From assembly GCF_002736205.1 (NCBI RefSeq), contig NZ_CP024091.1:930001-994000 (forward strand): a stretch of 64,000 nucleotides of DNA, given 5' to 3'. Below are positions 15,101 through 24,095 of this stretch, piece after piece. The stretch comes from Pedobacter ginsengisoli (GTDB lineage Bacteria; Bacteroidota; Bacteroidia; Sphingobacteriales; Sphingobacteriaceae). The position numbers were made by a program, and so were the translations under genes. Each line of letters starts with the position of its first letter. Within the stretch, counting starts at the first letter, position 1. A model generated the notes under the pieces. It worked only from the letters and a program-made list of their open reading frames with translations, did no database searches and was not told the DNA's origin.

Positions 15101-18100
15101 ATGAAATTTTATTTACATCATAAGCTTTTCTGGTGCAAAATCATGAGAATTACACTTAGTCAAATATTGGTACTGATACTGTTCACCGGTATCACTTATT
15201 CAAAGCCTACTCTGGCCCAGGAGGCATTGAATAAGAAAATAAGTTTAACCGTAGTGGATAAAACACTGACAGAAGTTTTGAGGACTCTGGCAGCGGCCAA
15301 TAAGGTTCAGTTTATTTATAACCAGGATGTTATTCATTCCAGCAATAAAATATCCATGCAGTTTGATAATACTGAACTTAAAACTGTGTTAGATAAGCTT
15401 TTAAGCAAGTACGCTATACACTATCAGGTATACAAAAACAAAATTATTCTGATCGATGGCGAACGATTGGATACAAAACCACAAGGGGCCAGTTCAAAAG
15501 CCATTACGGTAACAGGTAAGGTTGTAGATGAGACCAATTTGCCATTAATTGGTGTCAGTGTTACTGTTAAAGGAACAAAAAATGGAACCATTACAGATAT
15601 AGATGGAAAGTTTAAATTATCAGTTGATAATGCAAACGACATTTTAGTTTTTAAATACATTGGCTACATTACTTACGAAACACCTGTTAACGGTACCCAG
15701 CCTATAAATGTTCAGCTTAAGCCAGAAGATAAGTCATTAAGCGAAGTTGTTGTAGTTGGTTATGGTAAAAGTTCCAGAAAAGCTTTAATCAGCTCCATAT
15801 CTTCCGTTAAAGGTGATGAGCTGAATAAAGGAGCAATTAGTGATGTGGGACAAATGTTGCAAGGTAAGGTACCGGGACTGAACATCAGCCGCAGTGGCGA
15901 TCCAAACCGTAATGCCGCTATTGTAATGCGTGGAGCTTCTACCTTACGCGAAGGTGCACAGTCGCCATTATTCGTTATAGACGGCGTTCCGGGAGCAGAT
16001 ATTTCATTGCTTGCACCGGATGACATTGCCTCGATAGACGTTTTGAAGGATGCTGCTGCTGCTGCCATTTACGGTAACAGAGCTGCAAACGGAGTAATCA
16101 TGGTAACTACAAAACGAGGTAGTGCAGGGCAAACCCAATTGGCTTACAGTACTTATTTTGGTCTCGAGAATGTATCCAACCAGTACGAGATGATGAACTC
16201 TGAGCAACTGAAAGCTTTTCTGGCCAGAAACAACTCCGCACTAACACCAGCCAATGATCAGGGTGCCAACACCAACTGGCAAAATGAAGTACAACGTAAG
16301 GATGCAATATCTCAAAACCATAACCTTTCGCTTAGCGGTGGTACGGATAAAACTACTTATAATGCTAGTATTAACTATTTCAAGCAACAAGGTATTGTAA
16401 GAACAAGTGATTTGGGCCGTTTTATTGGTCGTATAGGTCTTGAACAAAAAGCCCTGAATGACAAATTAAAAATCGGATTGAACCTGAGCAATTCAATTAG
16501 CGATGCCGATCTGGTACCTTATCGTAATACAGTACTTTCTCAGATGCTTACTTACCTGCCTACATCGCCGGTAAAAAATCCTGATGGATCTTATTTTGAT
16601 AACCTGATTCAGACCAGTTATTACAATCCGGTATCTATGCTGGAGAACGCAACAGAGAACCTGAAAACTAAAAATATATTAGGAACCTTTACTGCAAACC
16701 TTAAATTGCCTTTTGGTTTCTCATATGATGTTGCTGCTTCCTATCAGAACACCCAAACTGTATATGGCGCCTTTTACAATAGCATTTATACATCCAGATA
16801 TAATAACGTAAGGAACACGCCCGATCCTCCGGCAAATCCTTCCTTTGTTTCACTGGTGGGTAAAGATGGTTTAGCCTTAAGAAACGCTTACCAGAATACC
16901 AATAAGATCGTAGAAACTTACCTAACCTGGAACAAAAAGTTTGGTGATCACGATATCAATGCAGTAGTTGGATATTCTTATCAGCAATCGCTGAACAACG
17001 ATGGGTTACAAACTTCCTCAACAAACTTTCCTATCAATCAGGTAGGTTATTACAACCTGAGCTTGGGTAACCCTTATGCAATTACCGATTTTCGTGTAAA
17101 CTACGGTCCTGAATACCTTTATCAGGAAATTCTATTAATTTCTGACTTTGCAAGGGTAAACTATAACTATAAAAATAAATACCTGTTGCAGGGATCTATT
17201 CGTAGAGATGGTTCAAATGTTTTTGGTAACAATCAGAAATGGGGTTACTTTCCTTCTGTAGGTGCCGGCTGGAATATTGACCAGGAAAATTTCTTGAAAA
17301 ATCAAAGCCTGATCAGCACGTTGAAACTACGTGGAAGTTATGGTATTGCCGGAAACTCGTTGGGCTTTGCACCATTGACTACAAAATTGATCTATGGCGC
17401 AGTTGGACAGTTTTATTACAACGGATCTCCTAGAGAAGGTGCTTATGGTGCTATTCAAAATGAGAACCCAAATTTGCGTTGGGAAAAAACAGCTACCGCA
17501 AACATTGGTATGGACTTCAGCATCTTTAAAGGAAGATTGGGCGGTTCAGTAGATTTTTATGATAAAAGAACTACAGACCTGATCATTGGTTTTGATGTTG
17601 ATCAGAACCTTTATCCTTCAGGTCAGCTAACAGCTAACGTAGGTAAATTAAGCAATAGAGGGGTCGAGATTGTGCTGAATGGTACACCGGTAAGTAATGA
17701 CAATTTCACATGGACTACAGGAATTAACCTTGCCCACAACGTTAACAAAGTACTTACACTTTCAGACAGCCAGTTTAAAATCGACGATAGGCTGATTTTT
17801 CAACCTGACGGTGGTGGACAAAGCGGTGCAACATTACAGATTCTATCTCCAGGGCAGCCAATTGGAACATTCTTTACCTTTAAATATGCAGGTAAAGATG
17901 CCAACGGAGTTTCTCAATATTATGATGCAGCCGGAAATATCAAAACACAGGGCTTGCTAAATAAAACTGATTATTACGTAATTGGTAATGCACAACCTAA
18001 GGCTTTAATTGGATGGACAAACTCGGTAAACTATAAAAACTTTGACCTGAGTGTTTTCGTAAGAGCGGTATTAGGTAACAAGATCATGAATGTAACCAGG

Positions 18101-18451
18101 GCCGATCTCTTCCGTCCAAACACAGCTCAATTTACCAACATACCTGTTGAAGTAGAAAATGAGTCGACCGCAGATTTCAACTCTTATAAGTATTCTTCTC
18201 GCTTTTTGGAGAATGGCAGCTACCTGCGATTGGACAATGCAACTTTAGGCTACACCTTTAAGAAAAACATTATTCCCGGGGTTAGTTCGTTGCGCCTATA
18301 CACTACTGCCAACAATTTATTTGTGATTACCGGATATAAAGGTATTGACCCAGAGATTAATCAGGGTGGCCTTGCGCCAGGTGTAGACACCAATAACTTT
18401 TATCCAAAAACAAGAACATTCCTGTTCGGTTTAAATGTATCATTTAATTAA
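15101..18451 (+). CDS. SusC-like TonB-dependent transducer with STN domain
   Basis: A 1116-residue outer-membrane transporter and signal transducer. The ATG at 15101 is preferred over the open frame from 15032, which starts inside the leader hairpin; it gives a long basic n-region before the hydrophobic signal segment (about 18-32). The STN domain (about 48-118) signals to FecR through the periplasm. A carboxypeptidase-regulatory-like domain (about 134-210), the TonB-box region (L-S-E-V-V-V-V-G-Y-G), the plug (V-M-R-G-A-S, F-V-I-D-G-V-P-G, V-L-K-D-A-A-A-A-A-I-Y-G-N-R) and a barrel ending V-S-F-N follow. It pairs with the SusD encoded 10 bases downstream. The enzymes that follow (GH28, GH88) suggest pectin-derived oligosaccharides. 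Confidence 0.96.
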   Translation: MKFYLHHKLFWCKIMRITLSQILVLILFTGITYSKPTLAQEALNKKISLTVVDKTLTEVLRTLAAANKVQFIYNQDVIHSSNKISMQFDNTELKTVLDKLLSKYAIHYQVYKNKIILIDGERLDTKPQGASSKAITVTGKVVDETNLPLIGVSVTVKGTKNGTITDIDGKFKLSVDNANDILVFKYIGYITYETPVNGTQPINVQLKPEDKSLSEVVVVGYGKSSRKALISSISSVKGDELNKGAISDVGQMLQGKVPGLNISRSGDPNRNAAIVMRGASTLREGAQSPLFVIDGVPGADISLLAPDDIASIDVLKDAAAAAIYGNRAANGVIMVTTKRGSAGQTQLAYSTYFGLENVSNQYEMMNSEQLKAFLARNNSALTPANDQGANTNWQNEVQRKDAISQNHNLSLSGGTDKTTYNASINYFKQQGIVRTSDLGRFIGRIGLEQKALNDKLKIGLNLSNSISDADLVPYRNTVLSQMLTYLPTSPVKNPDGSYFDNLIQTSYYNPVSMLENATENLKTKNILGTFTANLKLPFGFSYDVAASYQNTQTVYGAFYNSIYTSRYNNVRNTPDPPANPSFVSLVGKDGLALRNAYQNTNKIVETYLTWNKKFGDHDINAVVGYSYQQSLNNDGLQTSSTNFPINQVGYYNLSLGNPYAITDFRVNYGPEYLYQEILLISDFARVNYNYKNKYLLQGSIRRDGSNVFGNNQKWGYFPSVGAGWNIDQENFLKNQSLISTLKLRGSYGIAGNSLGFAPLTTKLIYGAVGQFYYNGSPREGAYGAIQNENPNLRWEKTATANIGMDFSIFKGRLGGSVDFYDKRTTDLIIGFDVDQNLYPSGQLTANVGKLSNRGVEIVLNGTPVSNDNFTWTTGINLAHNVNKVLTLSDSQFKIDDRLIFQPDGGGQSGATLQILSPGQPIGTFFTFKYAGKDANGVSQYYDAAGNIKTQGLLNKTDYYVIGNAQPKALIGWTNSVNYKNFDLSVFVRAVLGNKIMNVTRADLFRPNTAQFTNIPVEVENESTADFNSYKYSSRFLENGSYLRLDNATLGYTFKKNIIPGVSSLRLYTTANNLFVITGYKGIDPEINQGGLAPGVDTNNFYPKTRTFLFGLNVSFN

Positions 18452-18461
18452 AAAGAAGAAG

Positions 18462-20060
18462 ATGAAAAACCTTATAAACATAGCAACCGGAGTAATTTTA
18501 TCTCTAACAATACTAACGTCGTGCCATAAACTGGATCTGGAGGTAAAAACCCAGTTAACTCCTGAAACCTTTCCTCAAACAGATCAACATTTTATACAAT
18601 TAACCGGACAGGTGTATGTACAGTTACGTCAGGGCATTACCACCGATTATTTTTTCATGCAATCGTTAAGTACCGATGAATCTATTATGCCTGCAAGAGG
18701 AGGTAACTGGTATGATGGTGGCCGGTATGAACAACACCATAAACATACCTGGGATCCTGATAATGGCCACGTGAGCAGTGGCTGGGGATGGTTGTCAAGT
18801 GTAATCAGCAAGGCCAACCAAAGTTTGTTCTTACTTAAAGATGCACCGGAATCTGCCGCTAAAACTACAGCTTTAGCAGAAGTTAGAGCCACACGTGCAT
18901 TGGCCTTTTTCATGATGATGGATCTATGGGGCAATATCCCCATCGTTACAACTTTTGGTGAAACTACACCTCCGGAAACAAAATCCAGAACAGAGGTTTT
19001 TAACTTCATTGAGGCCGAGCTTAAGGAAGTTTTACCTAATCTGAGTTCAGTTGTAGGAGCTGCAACTTATGGTCGCCCTACTAAATACACTGCTAATGCA
19101 ATATTGGCTAAGATGTACCTGAATGCTGAAGTATACACCGGAACACAACGCTATAATGATGCTGTAGCACAGTGCGATGCCATTATTACAGCAACGGGAA
19201 GTCCATTCGCTTTAGAATCAGACTATAAAAAGATGTTCTTTATAGATAATGGACCTCAAATTAAAGAGTTTATTTTCGCTTTACCCTTTGATCCGGGCTT
19301 CTCAAATGGCTATCTCTTCTTTGCAAGGTATTCGTTGCCTCGTTCGTTACAAGCAAAGTTCAGCTTGAAACATACGCCAAGTGCACCTATGAGTACGCTA
19401 CCTGAATACTATGCAAATTTTAATGACCCTAATGACAAGCGAAATTCGCAATGGATTAAAGGACCACAATTCTTGTTTTCTGGAGCACCTGTAAATGTAT
19501 CTACCACAAAGAAAGGATACGATCAATTCTATTCAGGATCTGATGGTGCAACTCCAATCACTTATCAGGTAGACATTACACCAAATGTAACTTTACGTGA
19601 TGCCTCAAGACCATTCGATGCAGGTAATGATGAAATCGCCTGGAACATGGGCTATCGTAACAATAAATTCTATTGCGACAGTACTTCATCAAACAGGAAT
19701 CAAAATAATGATTTTCCAATGTTCAGGTATTCTGATATTTTATTGATGAAAGCAGAAGCCATATTGCGCGGAGCAACTCCTACACAGGGCCAGACCGCTT
19801 TATCACTGGTAAATCAGCTGCGTGCAGTACGTACTACCACTGCTGCCTGGACCTCAGTTACGCTGGAAGACCTATATAAAGAACGTTGCAGGGAGTTTGC
19901 CTGGGAGTGCTGGCACCGTAATGACATGATCCGCTTTGGAAAGTATGAAGGAGCATGGGGCTTTAAAACAGACAATGATGTACGAAGACGTTTGATGCCA
20001 ATACCAGCTAGTGCAAGAGTACTCAATCCCAAACTGGTACAAAATCCGGGATATAATTAA
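18462..20060 (+). CDS. SusD-family surface glycan-binding lipoprotein
   Basis: A 532-residue lipoprotein. The ATG at 18462 follows an A/G-rich stretch and gives the lipobox I-L-T-S-C (Cys21); the open frame from 18435 overlaps the SusC end and is less likely. SusD features are the A-T-R-A-L-A-F-F-M-M-M-D-L-W-G-N-I-P motif, the E-R-C-R-E-F-A-W-E-C-W-H-R-N-D motif and the C-terminal N-P-G-Y-N. It forms the lid of the SusC channel. The unit ends in a palindromic element at 20067-20097, after which the enzyme genes begin. Confidence 0.95.
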   Translation: MKNLINIATGVILSLTILTSCHKLDLEVKTQLTPETFPQTDQHFIQLTGQVYVQLRQGITTDYFFMQSLSTDESIMPARGGNWYDGGRYEQHHKHTWDPDNGHVSSGWGWLSSVISKANQSLFLLKDAPESAAKTTALAEVRATRALAFFMMMDLWGNIPIVTTFGETTPPETKSRTEVFNFIEAELKEVLPNLSSVVGAATYGRPTKYTANAILAKMYLNAEVYTGTQRYNDAVAQCDAIITATGSPFALESDYKKMFFIDNGPQIKEFIFALPFDPGFSNGYLFFARYSLPRSLQAKFSLKHTPSAPMSTLPEYYANFNDPNDKRNSQWIKGPQFLFSGAPVNVSTTKKGYDQFYSGSDGATPITYQVDITPNVTLRDASRPFDAGNDEIAWNMGYRNNKFYCDSTSSNRNQNNDFPMFRYSDILLMKAEAILRGATPTQGQTALSLVNQLRAVRTTTAAWTSVTLEDLYKERCREFAWECWHRNDMIRFGKYEGAWGFKTDNDVRRRLMPIPASARVLNPKLVQNPGYN

Positions 20061-20066
20061 AGCTTT

Positions 20067-20097
20067 TCGTCATCCTGAATTTATTTCAGGATGACGA
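20067..20097 (+). repeat. REP-like palindrome TCGTCATCCTGA, possible terminator
   Basis: TCGTCATCCTGA (20067-20078) and its exact complement (20086-20097) around a seven-base loop. The sequence GTCATCCTGA...TCAGGATGAC is, from memory, a dispersed intergenic palindrome in several Sphingobacteriaceae genomes. Here it sits between SusD and GH28 and may end or thin out the transcript. No T-tract follows, so a mobile or REP-type origin is as likely as a plain terminator. Confidence 0.6.
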
Positions 20098-20134
20098 TTC
20101 TGCTTATTACTTACAATCATATACCTGGAAAACT

Positions 20135-21613
20135 ATGAGTAAAATAATCCCCTGTAAACTTATTTTAACTATCCTTTTGATATGTTTTGTGCCGTTAATT
20201 TCAATGGCCATTAACCCAAATAATATTGTTAAAGAATACGATATTACTATCTACGGCGCAGTTGGCGATGGCCAAACAGACGATGCCTTCGCAATTCAAA
20301 AAGCAATTGATGCCTGTTCTGCTGCTGGTGGCGGAAGGGTAGTTATACCTTCAGGGAAAATCTATCTGGCGGGTCCATTTAAACTTAAATCCTTTGTAGA
20401 ATTTTATATCGAAAGCAATGCTAAAATATTGGCCAACCCCGATGAGAAAGTCTATACTGAAAGTGCTTTTCGTGAAAATAAAGGCGAAGGAACCATATGG
20501 ATTGGCGGCGAAAAGCTCGTAAATGTATCTATTAGTGGAACCGGAACAATTGATGGTAACGGAATCTCTTTTATGGGAGCCGAACTTGAAGATTCGTATG
20601 TATTAAAGCCCTTTAATATCATTGACCCAAGGCCTCATATTCTAACCATTATTGGTGGCAAAAATATCCGTATAACTAACGTTACCATTCAAAACTCTGC
20701 ATATTGGACAGTTCATTTAATTGGCTGTGACGACGTTGTAATAGACAATATTACCCTCTTGAACAGTTTAAAAGTTAGAAACAGCGATGGGATTGATCTT
20801 GATCACAGTAAAAATGTGCGGATTAGCAATTGTTATATAGAATCTGGAGACGATTGTATCTGTTTAAAAAACAGACGCGAATATGAAGAGTTTGGTGCTT
20901 GCGAAAATATTACCGTTAGCAATTGTACCATGAGCTCTCGTTCATGCGCAATTAAAATAGGTTCAGAAAACATGGATAGTATAAATAATGTGCTAATAAG
21001 TAACTGTATCATCAGTAAAAGTAACAGAGGAATTGGCATACAGAACCGTGATGAAGGAACAGTTTCTAATGTAGTGTTTTCGAATATAATTATTGATTCG
21101 CACTTGTTTTCTGATGTTTGGTGGGGCAAGGCCGAGCCCATTTATGTAACAGCCTATCCAAGGGCAAAAGGAAATAATAAAGATGCCGGCTGGCGTTTTC
21201 CTAAAGGGCAAACTGAAGGGAAAGTGGGAGCAGTAACAGATATTTATTTTAATAACATTAAGTGTGTAAGCGAGAATGGTATTTATGTAGGGGCCGAATC
21301 ACCAGATAAAGTATCAGGAGTTGTTTTTGATGGAGTTGATGTATTCATTAACAAAACAACTGAACTCCCTGGAGGGGTTTACGATCGTCGCCCAAGCAAT
21401 GTTGAAGGTCTTTTAAAAGCCAAAACATCAGCCTTTTATCTTGATAAGGCCGGTAAGGTTACCATAAGGAATTGCAGTGCAACATGGGGTAAAAACAGAC
21501 CAGCTTATTTTGCCCATATATTGGAAAGTAATAGCGTTGTTGATTTAAAAACAATTAACTTGGGCGGAGAATCTGCATTTCCTTCAAAAGTCGAAGCAAT
21601 AAAAAAGCAATGA
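20135..21613 (+). CDS. GH28-family secreted pectinase (polygalacturonase/rhamnogalacturonase type), atypical motifs
   Basis: A 492-residue right-handed beta-helix glycosidase with a signal peptide (to about M-A-I, residue 26). The pectate-lyase-like N-terminus shows Y-G-A-V-G-D-G-Q-T-D-D. Two GH28 catalytic blocks are intact: N216-S-D218-G and G238-D239-D240. The third and fourth are not: where polygalacturonases have G-H-G and R-I-K, this protein has S-R-S-C-A-I-K-I-G-S (267-276) and R-G-I-G-I-Q. Loss of the GHG histidine is known for rhamnogalacturonan-active GH28 members, so this is more likely a rhamnogalacturonan or exo-type enzyme than a plain polygalacturonase. Its stop overlaps the next start (ATGA), so it is translationally coupled to the GH92 gene. 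Confidence 0.88.
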   Translation: MSKIIPCKLILTILLICFVPLISMAINPNNIVKEYDITIYGAVGDGQTDDAFAIQKAIDACSAAGGGRVVIPSGKIYLAGPFKLKSFVEFYIESNAKILANPDEKVYTESAFRENKGEGTIWIGGEKLVNVSISGTGTIDGNGISFMGAELEDSYVLKPFNIIDPRPHILTIIGGKNIRITNVTIQNSAYWTVHLIGCDDVVIDNITLLNSLKVRNSDGIDLDHSKNVRISNCYIESGDDCICLKNRREYEEFGACENITVSNCTMSSRSCAIKIGSENMDSINNVLISNCIISKSNRGIGIQNRDEGTVSNVVFSNIIIDSHLFSDVWWGKAEPIYVTAYPRAKGNNKDAGWRFPKGQTEGKVGAVTDIYFNNIKCVSENGIYVGAESPDKVSGVVFDGVDVFINKTTELPGGVYDRRPSNVEGLLKAKTSAFYLDKAGKVTIRNCSATWGKNRPAYFAHILESNSVVDLKTINLGGESAFPSKVEAIKKQ

Positions 21614-23859
21614 GAAACATCTCCCTTATTTTTCTACTTGGCCTTGGTTTATCCACAAAAGCACAGGATGTTGTGCAATATGTACAGCCCCTGGCAGGTA
21701 CTGCTGCCAGCACAACCAGTGCTGCTTTAAAGCACGGTAGCGGAACCGAGCTCAATGCCAATACTATTCCGGCTGTGGGCCTACCTTTTGGGATGACACA
21801 GTTCAGTCCCGAAACACGCAAATCAGAAACAAAATGTCTTCCTCCATATCTTTATAAAGACAGTGTGCTTACAGGCATCAGGGCTACCCACTGGCTAAGT
21901 GGCTCCTGTACACAGGATTATGGTAGTTTTACCGTTATGCCCATTATGGGTGGTTTAAAGACAAAGCCAGAAGCATACGGAGCTTCTTTCTCACATAAAG
22001 ACGAGATCACGGCCCCAAATTACTATAAAGTGAACTTGCCGGGCTACCAACTTGATGTAGAGTTTACTGCAACACTTCGTTCATCGATGATGCAGTTTAC
22101 AGCGCATCGCGCAGATAGCCTCTATCTGCTGATTATGCCAAATAGTGATCAGGGAAAAGGGTTTGTTAAGGTTGATAAAGAAAACGGTATAGTATGGGGT
22201 TACAACCCAGTTCACCGCATTTATCAGGGCTGGGGCGAACCTGCGGGCTTTAATGGTTTCTTTTATCTGAAAGTTGAAAAGGCCATAACCAATCATGGAA
22301 CATTCAGCTCAACCGGAATATTTAATACGGATTCTATTGCTAACCAAAAAGATATTGGGACCTACCTGGGTTTTAAGGTAAACAAAGGAGACATACTAAG
22401 AATTAGGGTAGGTACTTCTTTCAGTAATTTAGAAGGAGCCCGGAAAAATCTGGAGCATGAGATCACAAATTGGGATTTTTCAGCTCTGACAGCCAAAAAC
22501 AAACAAATTTGGCAACAGGCCTTGAGCCAGATAAAAGTAGAAACGCCGATCCTTAAAGATAAACGTATATTTTATACTGCATTTTATCACAGCATGCAGC
22601 ACCCACGATTATTTAATGACGTTGATGGTACTTACCCTCGATTTTCAGGAAACTATCAGTTAGAAAAACTATCAAAAGGCAATTACTATGATGATTTTTC
22701 AATGTGGGATATTTACCGTGCCCAATTGCCCTTATTTGAACTCCTGAAACCTGAACTGATTAATGATGCAGTTCAATCTATGATCCTGAAAGGGAGCCAG
22801 GGAGGCTGGCTGCCTATTTTTCCATGCTGGAACAGCTATACAGCAGCAATGATTGGTGATCATGGAACAGCCTTTATTGCCTCTGCATATACAAAAGGGA
22901 TCCGTAACTATGATGTGAATGAAGCTTACCGACTGATGCGCCAAAATGCCTTCGAGAGCCCATCAAAAGCAGATTATATAAAGGGAAAAGGACGAAGAGC
23001 ATTAGATACCTACCTGAAATATGGTTACATCCCAATGGAAGATGGTGTTCCTGATGCCTTTCATAAAAAGGAGCAGGTAAGCAGAACTTTAGAATATGCT
23101 TATGATGATTATGCTTTGGCTATGGTGGCAAAAGGATTGAATAAAACCGCAGATTATACCGAATTAATAAAGAGAAGTAAAAATTACCGCAATGTTTTTG
23201 ATCCAAAGGTGAACATGGTGCGGGGCAGGTATATTAATAAAAGCTGGTATGAACCTTTTAAAGGAAATGCCAAAGAACCATACATTACCGAAGGTACACC
23301 GGGGCAGTATACTTTTTATGTGCCACATGATGTTCCGGGACTAGCAGCATTAATGGGAGGCAGGGCCAAACTTGAACAATCTTTAGATACACTTTTTAAT
23401 GGTGGGGAGTATTGGCATGGAAATGAACCGGGTCACCAGATTCCCTTTCTATATAATTATACCGCTGCTCCGTGGAAAACCCAGCTTAGGGTAAAAGAAA
23501 TTCTGGCAAATGAATATAGCGACGGGCCTGGAGGGTTGAGCGGTAATGACGATGCCGGCCAAATGTCGGCATGGTATGTATTTGCATCCCTTGGCTTTTA
23601 TCCGGTAGATCCCGTTTCAAATAATTATTTGCTAACTGCTCCCTTATTTGATAAGATTACCATTACTCTTCCAAATTCAAAAAAACTAACCATCACCACG
23701 CATAAACAGTCTAAAGACTCAGGCTATATTTCAGCTATACGGTGGAACAAGAAAGCGTATGCTAAAAATTTTCTTAGCTATGAAAAGCTAAAAGAGGGAG
23801 GGCTTATTGAAATTACTTTAAGTGACAGGCCCAATAAAAAGTGGGGCTTAAGTCTATAA
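21610..23859 (+). CDS. GH92-family exo-alpha-mannosidase, secreted
   Basis: A 749-residue enzyme; GH92 members are calcium-dependent inverting exo-alpha-mannosidases. The start ATG overlaps the GH28 stop by four bases. The signal peptide ends near T-K-A-Q (residue 18), which predicts periplasmic location, with no lipobox. Family blocks are visible: G-L-P-F-G-M-T-Q-F-S-P near the N-terminus, H-W-L-S-G, the general-acid block H-G-N-E606-P-G-H-Q, and the general-base block G-N646-D647-D648-A-G-Q-M-S-A-W, followed by the usual C-terminal beta domain. The linkage cannot be inferred. Alpha-mannose is not a usual pectin sugar, so pairing with GH28 is unexpected and may mean the target is a mannose-bearing polysaccharide or exudate gum. 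Confidence 0.93.
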   Translation: MRNISLIFLLGLGLSTKAQDVVQYVQPLAGTAASTTSAALKHGSGTELNANTIPAVGLPFGMTQFSPETRKSETKCLPPYLYKDSVLTGIRATHWLSGSCTQDYGSFTVMPIMGGLKTKPEAYGASFSHKDEITAPNYYKVNLPGYQLDVEFTATLRSSMMQFTAHRADSLYLLIMPNSDQGKGFVKVDKENGIVWGYNPVHRIYQGWGEPAGFNGFFYLKVEKAITNHGTFSSTGIFNTDSIANQKDIGTYLGFKVNKGDILRIRVGTSFSNLEGARKNLEHEITNWDFSALTAKNKQIWQQALSQIKVETPILKDKRIFYTAFYHSMQHPRLFNDVDGTYPRFSGNYQLEKLSKGNYYDDFSMWDIYRAQLPLFELLKPELINDAVQSMILKGSQGGWLPIFPCWNSYTAAMIGDHGTAFIASAYTKGIRNYDVNEAYRLMRQNAFESPSKADYIKGKGRRALDTYLKYGYIPMEDGVPDAFHKKEQVSRTLEYAYDDYALAMVAKGLNKTADYTELIKRSKNYRNVFDPKVNMVRGRYINKSWYEPFKGNAKEPYITEGTPGQYTFYVPHDVPGLAALMGGRAKLEQSLDTLFNGGEYWHGNEPGHQIPFLYNYTAAPWKTQLRVKEILANEYSDGPGGLSGNDDAGQMSAWYVFASLGFYPVDPVSNNYLLTAPLFDKITITLPNSKKLTITTHKQSKDSGYISAIRWNKKAYAKNFLSYEKLKEGGLIEITLSDRPNKKWGLSL

Positions 23860-23862
23860 TTT

Positions 23863-23917
23863 CTTTTGCTATTCTTTTGCTTTCCTTTTGCTATTGTTTT
23901 GCTATTCTTTTGCTCAA
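23863..23917 (+). repeat. Five tandem copies of an 11-base unit (CTTTTGCTATT)
   Basis: Units at 23863, 23874, 23885, 23896 and 23907. The first and third are CTTTTGCTATT, the second CTTTTGCTTTC, the fourth GTTTTGCTATT and the fifth CTTTTGCTCAA. The array starts four bases after the GH92 stop codon. The last unit forms part of the hairpin that follows. Confidence 0.85.
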
Positions 23918-23956
23918 GCAAAAGAATAGCAAGGTTTGTTCAAAATAAAGAACAAA
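23901..23956 (+). terminator. Hairpins downstream of GH92, built on the 11-base repeat
   Basis: GCTATTCTTTTGCT (23901-23914) is matched exactly by AGCAAAAGAATAGC (23917-23930) with a two-base gap, giving a 14-bp stem. A second stem, TTTGTTC/GAACAAA, lies at 23935-23956. There is no T-run after either, so this may be an RNA-stabilising or partial terminator structure rather than a classical terminator. Confidence 0.55.
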
Positions 23957-24095
23957 TTAGGTATTGACTGTGGTTTGTTTAACTGTTATATTATCAGTGT
24001 GTTATGTTGGTAATTATATGAAAAATTATTAGTTAATTGAGTAAAAAGGGCATTACATTTCTTTATTTAACGCCATCCTCTATTATCTTACCAGT

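Noticed and set aside
16048-16068. TGCTGCTGCTGCTGCC run that reads as poly-Cys in one frame
   Set aside because: It is inside the SusC plug and encodes Ala repeats in the real frame; no short ORF with a stop follows, so it is not a second poly-Cys leader.
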